From Mucilaginibacter gossypiicola (lineage in GTDB: Bacteria; Bacteroidota; Bacteroidia; Sphingobacteriales; Sphingobacteriaceae), in contig NZ_FOCL01000010.1 of assembly GCF_900110105.1 (NCBI RefSeq), positions 1 through 64,000 on the forward strand: 64,000 nucleotides of DNA, read 5' to 3'. The stretch's first letter is position 1. Each line of letters starts with the position of its first letter. The notes under the pieces are model-generated. The model searched no databases, was not told the origin of the DNA, and saw only the letters and a program-made list of their open reading frames with translations. This document shows, in pieces, positions 53,699-62,457 of the stretch. The translations under genes were made by a program, and so were the position numbers.

Positions 53699-54042
53699 AG
53701 TTCGAATTCACTAAAGGGCGATTTATCATTAATTTCGACATATAGTGACATTTTATAAAATGCGTTCATCAATGCATTTCTTACAGGATTCCATCTGTCA
53801 TTCATCTGGGTCACAGTAAAAGATTTATTGATCATTTCTTCATTTGAAATACTTCTGAAATACTCAACAATATTGAAATATGCATTTAAAAATTCGCTTG
53901 TAGCTTCTGCTCTCCGCGCTTCAAACAAAGTAAATTTCACTTCCTTTCTTTTTGCCAAGCTATTGAAATACCGACTTCCGAAATAACCTATAACAGATAC
54001 CAAAATCGTTAGCTGGCTCAAGTATTTTAATAGTATTTCCAT
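53677..54042 (-). CDS. Hypothetical single-TM protein, possibly frameshifted
   Basis: This 121-residue protein has an N-terminal TM (about 5-26), then a basic and helical soluble part (KRKEVKFTLFEARRAEATSE). It ends suddenly after FELWCLILK, while the following -1 frame stays open. This layout recalls small membrane-anchored hypothetical proteins in accessory regions. No family is recognised. ATG start. Confidence 0.5.
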   Translation of the reverse strand: MEILLKYLSQLTILVSVIGYFGSRYFNSLAKRKEVKFTLFEARRAEATSEFLNAYFNIVEYFRSISNEEMINKSFTVTQMNDRWNPVRNALMNAFYKMSLYVEINDKSPFSEFELWCLILK

Positions 54043-54107
54043 TATGTGATAGTTGGATTAGATAGGTAACATACTAAAATTTCGTAAAATAAAAAAAAGC
54101 CCTCCCC

Positions 54108-54407
54108 TGCTACCGCAAGCAAATTCAAGACTTAGCATATTTACCACAAGGCACAGCCTTGCGGTAGCAAAAAAATCGGGAACGCTGCCGCAAGGCTGTG
54201 CCTTGTGGCCCGCATGCAAGGTATAAAACCGTGCAGACAGTTCAAAACACCAACAGACGACTACTAAAACCCCTGCTACCGCAAGCAAATTCGATACTTA
54301 GCATATTCGCCACAAGGCACAGCCTTGCGGTAGCAAAAAAAATCGGGAACGCTGCCGCAAGGCTGTGCCTTGTGGCCCGCATGCAAGGTATAAAACCGTG
54401 CATCTGC
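54108..54407. repeat. Two tandem REP units next to the RAYT gene
   Basis: Two near-identical units start at 54108 and 54274 (period 166 bp). Each has TGCTACCGCAAG facing CTTGCGGTAGCA, and CACAAGGCACAGCCTTGCGG facing CCGCAAGGCTGTGCCTTGTG. Together they fill most of the 395-bp gap before the transposase. Short frames in this repeat are not genes. Confidence 0.88.
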
Positions 54408-54437
54408 GCTATATAAAATATAAGCCGTGCATTTGCT

Positions 54438-54983
54438 TTAAGTAGTTATTACCTCAACCAAACCCTTTGTCCCGGAGTAATCGCGTGCGCTGCTGTGCAA
54501 ATACTCATAGTCGTTTTCTACCAAACCGGCAACTACAGGGTTATTATGAATGTAATCTATCTTTTGCTGAATTACAGCATTACTCCAAAGTTCGATAGGT
54601 TTATTATGCTGCTGCCAAAACTGGTTGCCGGGATTATTGCTATTTTTAAGGCCTGCCTTTTTAAATGCATTCAACATCCACTCCTGCCGGCTTTCCTGGT
54701 TATTTTCGTTAATAAGTCTGATAAGTTGTTTCGATGTCTGCGATTTAAAATCTCTCAATAAATCTTCAGGTTTTTGAACTGTCGATCTGAATACTAAGTG
54801 AACATGGCTTGACATTATGCAATAGGCATAAACCTCCATTCCTTTATTTGCAACACAATAATTTAAATTTTTTACCAGGCAATCAAAGTATTCCAATCGT
54901 ACAAAAACATCTATCCAAAATACTGTAGCGAAACTCACAAAATAAAGACCTTCAGCATTATGGAACTTATAATTACGGCTCAT
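54438..54983 (-). CDS. REP-associated tyrosine transposase (RAYT, IS200-like Y1 fold)
   Basis: This 181-residue protein has the Y1-transposase fold: an N-terminal YFVSFATVFW strand, the HUH metal motif SSHVHLVF (His60, His62), LLRDFKSQTSKQLI, and the C-terminal QKIDYIHNNPVVAGLV motif typical of RAYTs, which I take to follow the nucleophile tyrosine region. RAYTs mobilise REP sequences rather than themselves. Two REP units lie on the 3' side and a third at 55011-55058 on the 5' side. Length and HUH residues suggest an intact gene. Confidence 0.92.
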   Translation of the reverse strand: MSRNYKFHNAEGLYFVSFATVFWIDVFVRLEYFDCLVKNLNYCVANKGMEVYAYCIMSSHVHLVFRSTVQKPEDLLRDFKSQTSKQLIRLINENNQESRQEWMLNAFKKAGLKNSNNPGNQFWQQHNKPIELWSNAVIQQKIDYIHNNPVVAGLVENDYEYLHSSARDYSGTKGLVEVITT

Positions 54984-55010
54984 GATTTAAAAATACATTT
55001 TTCCTGTTCT

Positions 55011-55058
55011 AATTCAAGACTTAGCATGTTTACCACAAGGCACAGCCTTGCGGGAGCG
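55011..55058. repeat. Third RAYT-linked REP unit (partial)
   Basis: TTCAAGACTTAGCATGTTTA then CCACAAGGCACAGCCTTGCG repeat the unit start found at 54108-54170. This copy stops soon after and lacks the second palindrome. Confidence 0.75.
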
Positions 55059-55115
55059 AACGGGGACACACGGCACGCGTGCACCAGCACTTAGCACAAA
55101 ACACCAGCACATAGC

Positions 55116-55379
55116 TTATTGATACCCCAAAGGAAACCAAACACCTCTAACGTTCGGCTGATCCATATTCGACAAAACATGTCCTTCATCTAATGTGGAT
55201 ATATCTACATTCTCTATGCATTGAGCAATATCTGCTAATGGGTTATTTCTGAATACCTTTTCAGTTAGAATTGCGACTGCATCTTCATAATTGTAAGCTG
55301 TTATACCACAACCTAATCTTGTCCCATAAGGAATTACTTCACTATTATTAAACCCGAATTTAAACCAAAATCTTGTCAT
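55116..55379 (-). CDS. Small conserved hypothetical protein
   Basis: This 87-residue soluble protein contains PYGTRLGCGITAYNYEDAVAIL, then VFRNNPLADIAQCIENVDIS and the ending NVRGVWFPLGY. I recall similar short proteins in Bacteroidota accessory regions but no named function. It lies between the RAYT repeat and a 27-codon gene, and is transcribed alone on the minus strand. Confidence 0.65.
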   Translation of the reverse strand: MTRFWFKFGFNNSEVIPYGTRLGCGITAYNYEDAVAILTEKVFRNNPLADIAQCIENVDISTLDEGHVLSNMDQPNVRGVWFPLGYQ

Positions 55380-55495
55380 GTTAATTACTTGTTTTAGTTA
55401 TAACTCTTTAGTAATGTACAAGCAAATAGCCACTTAGCACATTAGTCATAAAATACAGCCTTTCGATAACAATAATAGCAAAAGCTACCCAACAA

Positions 55496-55525
55496 AAAAG
55501 GCTAACCATCTCTGATCAGCCTTTT
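55496..55525 (-). terminator. Terminator after the 27-residue peptide gene
   Basis: AAAAGGCT (55496-55503) pairs with AGCCTTTT (55518-55525), and a T-run follows on the minus strand. It lies 31 bp past the peptide stop. Confidence 0.65.
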
Positions 55526-55555
55526 CACATAATTACCCTGTTTAACCTATTACAT

Positions 55556-55639
55556 TTAACATTCATTTTCGTTTGTACTGTGCGCAACAAAAAAACCGCA
55601 TAATGCACTTGCGCTTAATGCTATTAATAACGTAATCAT
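55556..55639 (-). CDS. 27-residue single-TM peptide
   Basis: The ATG at 55639 starts MITLLIALSASALCGFFVAH then STNENEC and TAA. It is one hydrophobic helix with a polar tail ending in Cys. A terminator follows. It could be a type I toxin-like peptide or a small membrane regulator. The coding claim rests on composition and the terminator alone. The rest of 55380-56055 has no convincing gene. Confidence 0.4.
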   Translation of the reverse strand: MITLLIALSASALCGFFVAHSTNENEC

Positions 55640-56055
55640 AGTGTTTAATTTTTAGGTGAATAATCAATTAATACTATAATTAGTACGCATAACAACTGTT
55701 ATAGTTTCGTTAAATAGTCGTTTTTTAGCATTGAAAAAGCACTTTTACAAATATTATTTCTTTAAGGTTAAAAAATTAGGAATATTATTAGTAATACCCC
55801 AAAACCAACAACAAAGTCAAAATCACTTCACACTTATTTGTGCAGCAAACTACTGCTTATTTAAAGCATTTTCAAAAAACATGCCTGCAACACGTTTAAC
55901 ATGGCCGTTGTTAAATGTTGTTTTATACTTTTGGGCACCTTCCGAATTGGAAGCGATGGTCAATTTAAAAGTTTAACCTTTTAAAAAATCATTGTAACAC
56001 TCCTGATCATTACAGCGCTGCGGCGTAATTGATCAGTGACCTTAATAAACGCAAA

Positions 56056-56802
56056 ATGGATCTTGTTTTCCTGTACATTTTTATCATAAGTTTTATTGCC
56101 ACATTGGTACGATCCACCTTTGGATTCGGTGAATCGCTGGTTGCAGTACCCTTATTAAGCATATTTATCCCTATCGGGGTGGCAGTTCCGCTTTCGGTGC
56201 TTATCTCAGTTTTAGTTGCGCTGGTAGTTGTGATACAAGATCACAGCAAAATTCAGCTAAATAGTGCAAAATGGCTCATCCTTTTTGCCATACCGGGTAT
56301 TCCCATCGGCTTACTGATATTGATATATGGCAACGAGCTGTGGGTAAAAACCGGGCTGGGCACTTTGATAATCCTGTACTCATTGTATGCCATGTTCGGT
56401 AAAAATACATTCCGGCTGGATACCGACAACAAAGCATGGCTGTTCATCTGTGGCTTTCTGTCGGGCGTTTTGGGCGGTGTCTACGGTCTTAACGGTCCAC
56501 CGTTAGTTATTTATGGCAATATGAGAAAATGGAGCCCCAAGGATTTCAGGGCAACGTTGCAAGGTTATTTTTTGCCGGCAAGCTTAATTGGGGTAACAGG
56601 TTATATTTTTAAAGGGCTAATTACTACCGAAGCATTAAAATATTTCATGGTGTCGCTTCCCGCAGTTTTCCCGGCCATTTTTTTAGGCAGGTACCTAAAT
56701 CATAAACTCAACAATTCGTCATTTTTTAAATATGTATACGGGGGCTTATTACTTATCGGGATATTTTTAGTAATACTTTGCCTGTTTAACATAAAAACCT
56801 GA
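56056..56802 (+). CDS. TauE/SafE family permease
   Basis: This 248-residue inner-membrane protein starts at the ATG at 56056; an upstream TTG adds nine non-hydrophobic residues. It has about eight TM segments in two repeats, each with a glycine-rich motif (RSTFGFGESLVAVPLLS and SGVLGGVYGLNGPPLVIYG), as in TauE/SafE permeases that export sulfite or organosulfonates. No sulfur gene is adjacent, so the substrate is unknown. Confidence 0.9.
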   Translation: MDLVFLYIFIISFIATLVRSTFGFGESLVAVPLLSIFIPIGVAVPLSVLISVLVALVVVIQDHSKIQLNSAKWLILFAIPGIPIGLLILIYGNELWVKTGLGTLIILYSLYAMFGKNTFRLDTDNKAWLFICGFLSGVLGGVYGLNGPPLVIYGNMRKWSPKDFRATLQGYFLPASLIGVTGYIFKGLITTEALKYFMVSLPAVFPAIFLGRYLNHKLNNSSFFKYVYGGLLLIGIFLVILCLFNIKT

Positions 56803-56870
56803 TGTACAAGCCATCAACAAAAAAAACTATCTTTAAAACAATTAAATCCTCCTGAACTTATCTGCCAGCT

Positions 56871-57662
56871 ATGGAACCTATTGCACAAGCTCAAACAATT
56901 GATCAAATTATTGAACAGTTAGAGGCCATTATTGCCGATGCTATAAAAACCGACAGCAGGGCCGGGTACTTTGCGGCGCTGTACCATAAGGTTACCTGCA
57001 AGGTAAGGGAAGGCATCCAAAACGGCGAATTTGAAAACCCCGCCCGCATGGAGCAGTTGGATGTGATTTTCGCCAACAGGTATATTGCGGCCTACCGCAG
57101 CTGGCAGCAAAAGCAACCCTGTTCCAATTGCTGGCAGCTGGCTTTCGACATTTTTAGCAAATCGTCAAAGCTCGTATTACAGCACCTGCTCATCGGCATG
57201 AACGCGCATATCAACCTTGATTTGGGTGTTGCCGTGGTAGAAGTAGCCCGTAAGCTCAACCAGCCGCTAAGCGAAGTGCATAAAGATTTTAATTCCATCA
57301 ACACCATACTTTCGGCACTTACTTACGAGGTGATCAGCGAGCTGAACCAGATCTCGCCCTTGTTATCACTGGCAGGCTTGCATGCGCAAAATAATTCTAT
57401 CCTCATCCAGTTTGCCCTCAGCAACGCCCGCGACGGCGCCTGGTGCTTTGCCGAAGACTTGTTTACCCGTACCGGGGATGCTTACCCTGAGCAGATAGCC
57501 AGCAGGGATAATGACATTAATAAACTTGGTCTTGGTATTGTTAACCCGGTAGGGATGCTGTGTATTACCGTATGGATCATCCACCTGTTTGAAAAACGGG
57601 ACCCATCAAAAATAACGGAGATCCTGAGCACTTATAAGAAGACATATTTAAAGGTGAATTAA
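56871..57662 (+). CDS. DUF5995 family protein
   Basis: This 263-residue helical cytoplasmic protein has FAALYHKVTCKVREGIQNGE, RMEQLDVIFANRYIAAYRSW and LQHLLIGMNAHINLDLGVAV, which fit the DUF5995 family as I know it. HLLIGMNAHINLDL holds two histidines that could bind a metal. Function is unknown. The start is an ATG 68 bp after the TauE-like gene; they may share a transcript. Confidence 0.82.
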   Translation: MEPIAQAQTIDQIIEQLEAIIADAIKTDSRAGYFAALYHKVTCKVREGIQNGEFENPARMEQLDVIFANRYIAAYRSWQQKQPCSNCWQLAFDIFSKSSKLVLQHLLIGMNAHINLDLGVAVVEVARKLNQPLSEVHKDFNSINTILSALTYEVISELNQISPLLSLAGLHAQNNSILIQFALSNARDGAWCFAEDLFTRTGDAYPEQIASRDNDINKLGLGIVNPVGMLCITVWIIHLFEKRDPSKITEILSTYKKTYLKVN

Positions 57663-57817
57663 ATTAGTGAGGGCAAAAGTTAGGCTATTAAATTCCGACC
57701 ACTAAAAACCACAAGAGTAAAAAATATTATACTTAAATGCAGGTAGTTACAAAAACAACTTATCGAAAATCATTTTAATTAAATACATTGCGGTGTATTT
57801 AATTCCTTATCACAAAA

Positions 57818-58285
57818 ATGAATAAAACCATGCTCCTGTGTGCATGCGCATTGATATTTTTCGGTTGCGGCAGCAAAAACAACAATCCAACTCCCTCAAA
57901 ACCCGATTACAAAACCCTTATTATTGGCAAATGGGGAAACGCAAAAGATACCATCCGCGAGTATACCAACGATAAACTTACCAAAACACATATAACAAAT
58001 ACCCAGGGTGATTCTTACGATTTTAAAGCCGATGGAACCGGGATTGAAAAATGGACCACTTTGACAATACCCTATACTTATATTTTGAGTGACAAAACAC
58101 TATCCTTCCACACATTTTCTGTTAAAGATGGGGCCGCTACCTACCCTGGAAACGATTTTTCGTTTGAAATAAAATCACTTACGACTAATGAACTGATTTT
58201 GTTTTACCAAAATGTTGACGTTGATTCGAAAGGCAATGTCTATAAAGAAGTCGAGATTGATCATTATTTTAAACTTAGCAATTAA
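57818..58285 (+). CDS. Lipocalin-like lipoprotein
   Basis: This 155-residue lipoprotein has a lipobox at FFGC (Cys17). After a Ser/Pro linker the body begins LIIGKWGNAKDTIREYTNDK and continues as antiparallel beta strands (DSYDFKADGTGIEKW), the layout of small Bacteroidota lipocalin-like domains. Its ligand is unknown. Confidence 0.8.
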   Translation: MNKTMLLCACALIFFGCGSKNNNPTPSKPDYKTLIIGKWGNAKDTIREYTNDKLTKTHITNTQGDSYDFKADGTGIEKWTTLTIPYTYILSDKTLSFHTFSVKDGAATYPGNDFSFEIKSLTTNELILFYQNVDVDSKGNVYKEVEIDHYFKLSN

Positions 58286-58344
58286 ACAATTCTAATGCCT
58301 GGTACACAAGGTGTAGCTCAATAGTTACGTCGCTAAAAATTCAT

Positions 58345-58352
58345 TATCTTTG
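58345..58352 (+). promoter_or_regulatory. TAnnTTTG promoter element of the radical SAM gene
   Basis: TATCTTTG exactly matches the Bacteroidota -7 consensus and is followed by CCGCC. Transcription should begin only a few bases later, so the TTG at 58350 inside the element cannot be the start codon. Confidence 0.55.
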
Positions 58353-58397
58353 CCGCCTGATCGATCAAAACAAGTCGTCAAAATCAAGGAAAACAAA

Positions 58398-59354
58398 GTG
58401 GAACAGCAAGCAATAACAACCTGGGAAAAAGGCTATAACAATTACGGGCCCTGGCTTAAGGAAAAATACAAAGGCCATCGCGTATTTAAAGTAATTGTTG
58501 ATGGTGGCTTTACCTGCCCCAATCGTGATGGCTCAAAAGGCTACGGTGGTTGTACTTATTGTAATGTTGATTCCTTTACCCCTTCGGTTAGCCGCAACGC
58601 CCCTACTGTGAGGCAACAGGTTGAGGAAGGTATGGAGCGTGCCCGTAAAGGTAACAAGGCCGATAAGTTTATTATTTACTTTCAGCCTAATACCAATACT
58701 TATGCCCCGGCCCACTATCTTAAAATGCTTTATGATGAAGCCTTGAGCTATGGTACCGAAGATATTGTAGGCCTTTCGGTAGGTACCCGCCCCGATTGTA
58801 TTGATGCCGAAAAAATTGCCCTGTTGGAAAGCTATACCGACCGTTTTGATGTTGACCTGGAAATGGGGATGGAAAGTATCTACAACGATACCCTAAACCA
58901 GATTAATCGCGGCTGCAGCCACGAGGAGCTGGTGAAAGCGCTTGCTTTGGTCGAAAATTCCAAACTGGATATTTGTGTGCATACCATTTTCGGCTTCCCC
59001 TGGGAAACTAAGGAGATGATGCTGAAATATGCCGACGAGATTAACCGTTTTAAACAGATCAAGTTTGTAAAATTCCACCACCTGCATATTGTTGAAGGCT
59101 CGGTAATGGGCGTAAAGTACAAACGCGAACCGTTCCACCTGTTTGGCATTGAGGAATATGCCGATTTCCTGTGCGAATTATTACCCCTTGTTCGCCCGGA
59201 CATCGTGATCCAACGCCTCTTCGGCCTCAGCGACCGCGAACTGCTTATTGCCCCTAACTGGGGATTGAAAAAATCTGAGATCCAGTATTACATTGACCAA
59301 AGGATTTTAAGCAAGGGTGTTGTACAGGGAAGTGGGCTGAACCTTGCTTTATAG
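58398..59354 (+). CDS. TIGR01212-type radical SAM protein (YhcC-like)
   Basis: This 318-residue protein starts at the GTG at 58398 (VEQQAITTWEKGYNNYGPWL). The frame stays open to 58350, but a promoter element covers that part. FTCPNRDGSKGYGGCTYCN gives the three cysteines of the 4Fe-4S cluster in the spaced pattern of YhcC proteins. IYFQPNTNTYAP, LSVGTRPDCI, LEMGMES and HTIFGFPWETKEMM are also family features. Its substrate is unknown. Confidence 0.92.
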   Translation: MEQQAITTWEKGYNNYGPWLKEKYKGHRVFKVIVDGGFTCPNRDGSKGYGGCTYCNVDSFTPSVSRNAPTVRQQVEEGMERARKGNKADKFIIYFQPNTNTYAPAHYLKMLYDEALSYGTEDIVGLSVGTRPDCIDAEKIALLESYTDRFDVDLEMGMESIYNDTLNQINRGCSHEELVKALALVENSKLDICVHTIFGFPWETKEMMLKYADEINRFKQIKFVKFHHLHIVEGSVMGVKYKREPFHLFGIEEYADFLCELLPLVRPDIVIQRLFGLSDRELLIAPNWGLKKSEIQYYIDQRILSKGVVQGSGLNLAL

Positions 59355-59467
59355 AATTTTAGGATTAGGAGGATTTTTACACCCCACCGTTATTAAAAAA
59401 CATGTTATTGCGAGTAGGAAAAATCCGGAGGCATCTGAAGGTGACATGACATTAGACGTGCAGGGCT

Positions 59468-59539
59468 TGTCATCCTGAGCTTGTCGAAGGACGCGCGCAG
59501 AGGCCCACCCCGCTATGCTTCGACTGGCTCAGCATGACA
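59468..59539. repeat. TGTCATCCTGAGC-family palindromic repeat
   Basis: TGTCATCCTGAGCTTGTCGA faces TCGACTGGCTCAGCATGACA across a GC-rich centre. It lies in the 499-bp gene-free gap 59355-59853. A half copy of the GCGAGG family lies near 59404-59420. Confidence 0.75.
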
Positions 59540-59553
59540 CCCATTTTTTAATT

Positions 59554-59649
59554 ATGTCATTACGAGCGAAGCGTGGCAATCTCGTAGCGAATGCATGTCC
59601 GCCCTTTATAGCTACGAGATTACTTCGTCGTTCCTCCTCGCAATGACAT
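59554..59649. repeat. GTCATTGCGAGG-family palindromic repeat (copy 5)
   Basis: ATGTCATTACGAGCGAAG begins the left arm and CTCCTCGCAATGACAT ends the right arm; the inner parts GCAATCTCGTAGC and GCTACGAGATTAC also pair. The last 200 bp of the gap (59650-59853) is AT-rich and probably carries the acyltransferase promoter. Confidence 0.82.
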
Positions 59650-59853
59650 GGCTTTTTAAAATAACATTATTAAATCCATCAATCCGCCCCCAAATCCCGG
59701 TTCTGCCTTAACGAATAAGCAATTCTATTCTCCCAAAACTGCCACTGGTGCTTAAAACTGCAACCTATCTACCCTTACTTATTCAACATTGGTATCCATT
59801 TTGCAAACATTTACGTATAATTAAATTGATCTGAAAGTTAAAATACGTCTATT

Positions 59854-61086
59854 TTGTCACAAAGAGCGCAATCCAATTATATCCCGGCATTAACCGGTGT
59901 ACGGGCCATGGCTGCTTACCTGGTTTTTATCTCGCATTTTGCATATGTGTTTGATGAAAAATTTCCCCACTCCGTGCAACGTTTCTTTAATGAATTCCAT
60001 ATCGGGGTAACCATTTTCTTTGTGCTTTCGGGCTTTTTGATAGCTTTCAGGTATTTTGATAGCTTTAAATTAACCAAAGCCTGGTTTCTTCAATACCTTA
60101 AAAACAGGGTAGCCCGCATCTATCCCATGTACGCACTGCTTACTATTGGGGCGTTCATAGCTTATCATTTTACACAAAACCAAACAGTAACGGCAGGGCA
60201 AAACCCGGTGGTTATGTTTTTCATGAACATCGTTTTTGTGCGCGGCTTTTTCGATCAGTTTAAATTTACCGGCATTGCCCAGGGCTGGTCGCTCACAGTT
60301 GAAGAATGCTTTTACTTTTCGGCGCCGTTCATTTTTCTTATCGCCACCAGGTACAAAAAGTTTTATATCCAGCCTATCGCGGTAACAGGCTTAGGTGTTA
60401 TACTCGTATTGATCTTTAGCCACATAAACTGGTTCGGTTTCTTTGGCAACTTTACCTTTATGATGCTGTACACCTTTTTGGGCAGGTGCTTTGAGTTTTT
60501 TGCAGGTATTCAGCTGGCACTCATCGTTCGCAAACAAAAACTGAATGGTACAAGCAAAAAGAAATTCACATATCTCGGCTTTTTCATGATCTTCTTTTGT
60601 GTGTGGATCATGTCGACCTTAACTATCCCGAATGGATACGAAGCCGGGTTGCATAACCCATGGGGCATTGTCACCAATAACTATTTGTTGGCTACGGCGA
60701 TTGCCATTTTCTTTTATGGCCTGCTTACCGAAACTACCCTGCTTAAAAAGTTTTTAGCGCATCCTTTTATTGAGCTGCTTGGCAAAAGCTCGTATATATT
60801 TTACCTTATCCATTTAGGCTATATGTACAATTTTATACACCAGGGTATGAACAGTCTTAACGATTATGTTTTTGAGCTTTATGATAAGTGGGGGGTCGAC
60901 TGGCATTCGCCGTTTGAGTACGATAGTTTAAACCTTTTATATGCGTTCATCGTTTTAAATATCGTTTCAATAACGCTGTTTAAATTAATTGAAGAACCGC
61001 TTAATCATTATATCCGCAAGTCCGATTTCCTGATTAAAAACAAAGCACGCAATCCCGAAAATGAATCAGCTAAGATTAAAGCCTAA
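59854..61086 (+). CDS. Acyltransferase 3 family membrane protein (OafA/YrhL-like)
   Basis: This 410-residue inner-membrane enzyme has about ten TM segments. YIPALTGVRAMAAYLVFISHF holds the catalytic-type histidine (SHF), with FFVLSGFLIAFRYF and the following RVARIYPMYAL as family motifs. It should O-acetylate a cell-surface glycan. The start is TTG: a stop codon lies 12 bp upstream in frame and the conserved N-terminus begins directly after it. The esterase gene follows 7 bp later, suggesting an operon. Confidence 0.9.
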   Translation: MSQRAQSNYIPALTGVRAMAAYLVFISHFAYVFDEKFPHSVQRFFNEFHIGVTIFFVLSGFLIAFRYFDSFKLTKAWFLQYLKNRVARIYPMYALLTIGAFIAYHFTQNQTVTAGQNPVVMFFMNIVFVRGFFDQFKFTGIAQGWSLTVEECFYFSAPFIFLIATRYKKFYIQPIAVTGLGVILVLIFSHINWFGFFGNFTFMMLYTFLGRCFEFFAGIQLALIVRKQKLNGTSKKKFTYLGFFMIFFCVWIMSTLTIPNGYEAGLHNPWGIVTNNYLLATAIAIFFYGLLTETTLLKKFLAHPFIELLGKSSYIFYLIHLGYMYNFIHQGMNSLNDYVFELYDKWGVDWHSPFEYDSLNLLYAFIVLNIVSITLFKLIEEPLNHYIRKSDFLIKNKARNPENESAKIKA

Positions 61087-61093
61087 ATATAAC

Positions 61094-62437
61094 ATGCTGA
61101 AAAACACTAATAAATTACTGATCATAGCTTTCGCATTATTGACCATAGGTGCCGTGAGACCGGCCATTGCCCAGGAAACCGAAAAGGAACCGGCGGAAAC
61201 CAATGACAAAAGCGGCGGTGACGATGAAGTGTCGACAGTATTAACCATCAACAATAAAGATGGCGAATTTAGCTCGACGGCCTCGTTCAGTTTTGAAATT
61301 AAGAATACTTATAATACCAACCAGGAAGGCACGATATCATACAATATCACTACCGATAAAGGGCAGGTTGTTAAAACACTGTCGAAACCGGTAAACCTGG
61401 CCAAAAAAAGTACATCTAAATATGATTTTGATGTGCCTAACCTAAAAACAGGCTTTTATAAGGTTAATATGATGATTAACGTAAGCGATTATGACGATAC
61501 CACGCGTCGCGCTTTCGGGATCAGGCCGGATGAGATCAAGTCGCAATATGCCAAACCTGCCGATTTTGATCAATTTTGGCAAACAGCAAAAGACGAGCTG
61601 GCCAAGGTAAAACCCAACTATAAAATTACCGAGATACCATCCATGAACACCGAAAACCGCAAGGTTTACGAAATAGAAATGAAATCGCTGGATAACCTTA
61701 CCATCCGCGGTTATATGACGGTACCTATTAGTAAAAATAAAAATAAGAAATTTTCGGTATTGCTTGGTTTACCCGGCTACCAGGTAAAGTTATACCCCAT
61801 AGTAGGCCTGGACCCCGACCTGGTGATCATTACCCTCAACACCCGCGGGCAAGGTACCAGTCGCGATGTGATCCATACCGAGCGCGATGCTTTTATCTCC
61901 TACCATATTGAAGATAAAAACAAATATGTAATGCGCGGTGTAATTATGGATTGCGTACGTGCCGTTGATTTTATTTACGCACAGCCTAACCTGAGGCATG
62001 ATCAGATCCTGGCCACAGGTGGTAGCATGGGCGGATATTTATCCATTGCACTTGCAGGGCTTGATCATCGGGTAACGCTTTGCTCGGCGCAAAACCCTAT
62101 CATGAGCGATATCCGCAATTTGGTTGGCGCTGTTGAATGGCCCATCAACGATATTAAAAAATATACGTTAAGCAAGCCCGGTGTAACTTTCGACCAGGTA
62201 TTAAACAATCTTGATTATTACGATACCAAAAACTTTGCAACAACCATAAAATGCCCAACTATTCTGGGTTTAGGTCTTTTAGACCCTTATGTACCACCAA
62301 GCAATGGTTATGCGGTATTTAATTCAATGCATGGCGATAAACACGTAATGGTATTTAAAAACCTTGCACACGAAGTAAGCCAGGTATATAAGGATTATGA
62401 GGGCCGTTGGATGCGTGATACCTTTGGTTTGTTTTAA
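61094..62437 (+). CDS. Exported AXE1/CE7-like acetyl xylan esterase
   Basis: This is a 447-residue protein from the ATG at 61094 with a signal peptide (MLKNTNKLLIIAFALLTIG, end near AIAQ). An N-terminal beta domain (about 45-145) precedes an alpha/beta hydrolase of the AXE1 type: SQYAKPADFDQFWQTAKDEL, TRGQGTS, the nucleophile in ATGGSMGGYL (Ser311), the acid in LGLLDPYVPP, and the histidine in LAHE. It should deacetylate sugars or antibiotics. Pairing with an acyltransferase gene hints at adding and removing acetyl groups on one glycan. Confidence 0.88.
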   Translation: MLKNTNKLLIIAFALLTIGAVRPAIAQETEKEPAETNDKSGGDDEVSTVLTINNKDGEFSSTASFSFEIKNTYNTNQEGTISYNITTDKGQVVKTLSKPVNLAKKSTSKYDFDVPNLKTGFYKVNMMINVSDYDDTTRRAFGIRPDEIKSQYAKPADFDQFWQTAKDELAKVKPNYKITEIPSMNTENRKVYEIEMKSLDNLTIRGYMTVPISKNKNKKFSVLLGLPGYQVKLYPIVGLDPDLVIITLNTRGQGTSRDVIHTERDAFISYHIEDKNKYVMRGVIMDCVRAVDFIYAQPNLRHDQILATGGSMGGYLSIALAGLDHRVTLCSAQNPIMSDIRNLVGAVEWPINDIKKYTLSKPGVTFDQVLNNLDYYDTKNFATTIKCPTILGLGLLDPYVPPSNGYAVFNSMHGDKHVMVFKNLAHEVSQVYKDYEGRWMRDTFGLF

Positions 62438-62457
62438 AACTTTTAAAATCTACACAC

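Noticed and set aside
54058..54288. 76-codon minus-strand frame
   Set aside because: It lies in the tandem REP units; the repeat explains the open frame.
54109..54407. CRISPR-like repetition
   Set aside because: There are only two units with a 166-bp period, internally palindromic and next to a RAYT; no short repeat-spacer pattern and no cas gene.
55731..55976. 81-codon plus-strand frame with a TTG start
   Set aside because: It has no ATG, no family resemblance and an AT-driven composition upstream of the TauE-like gene.
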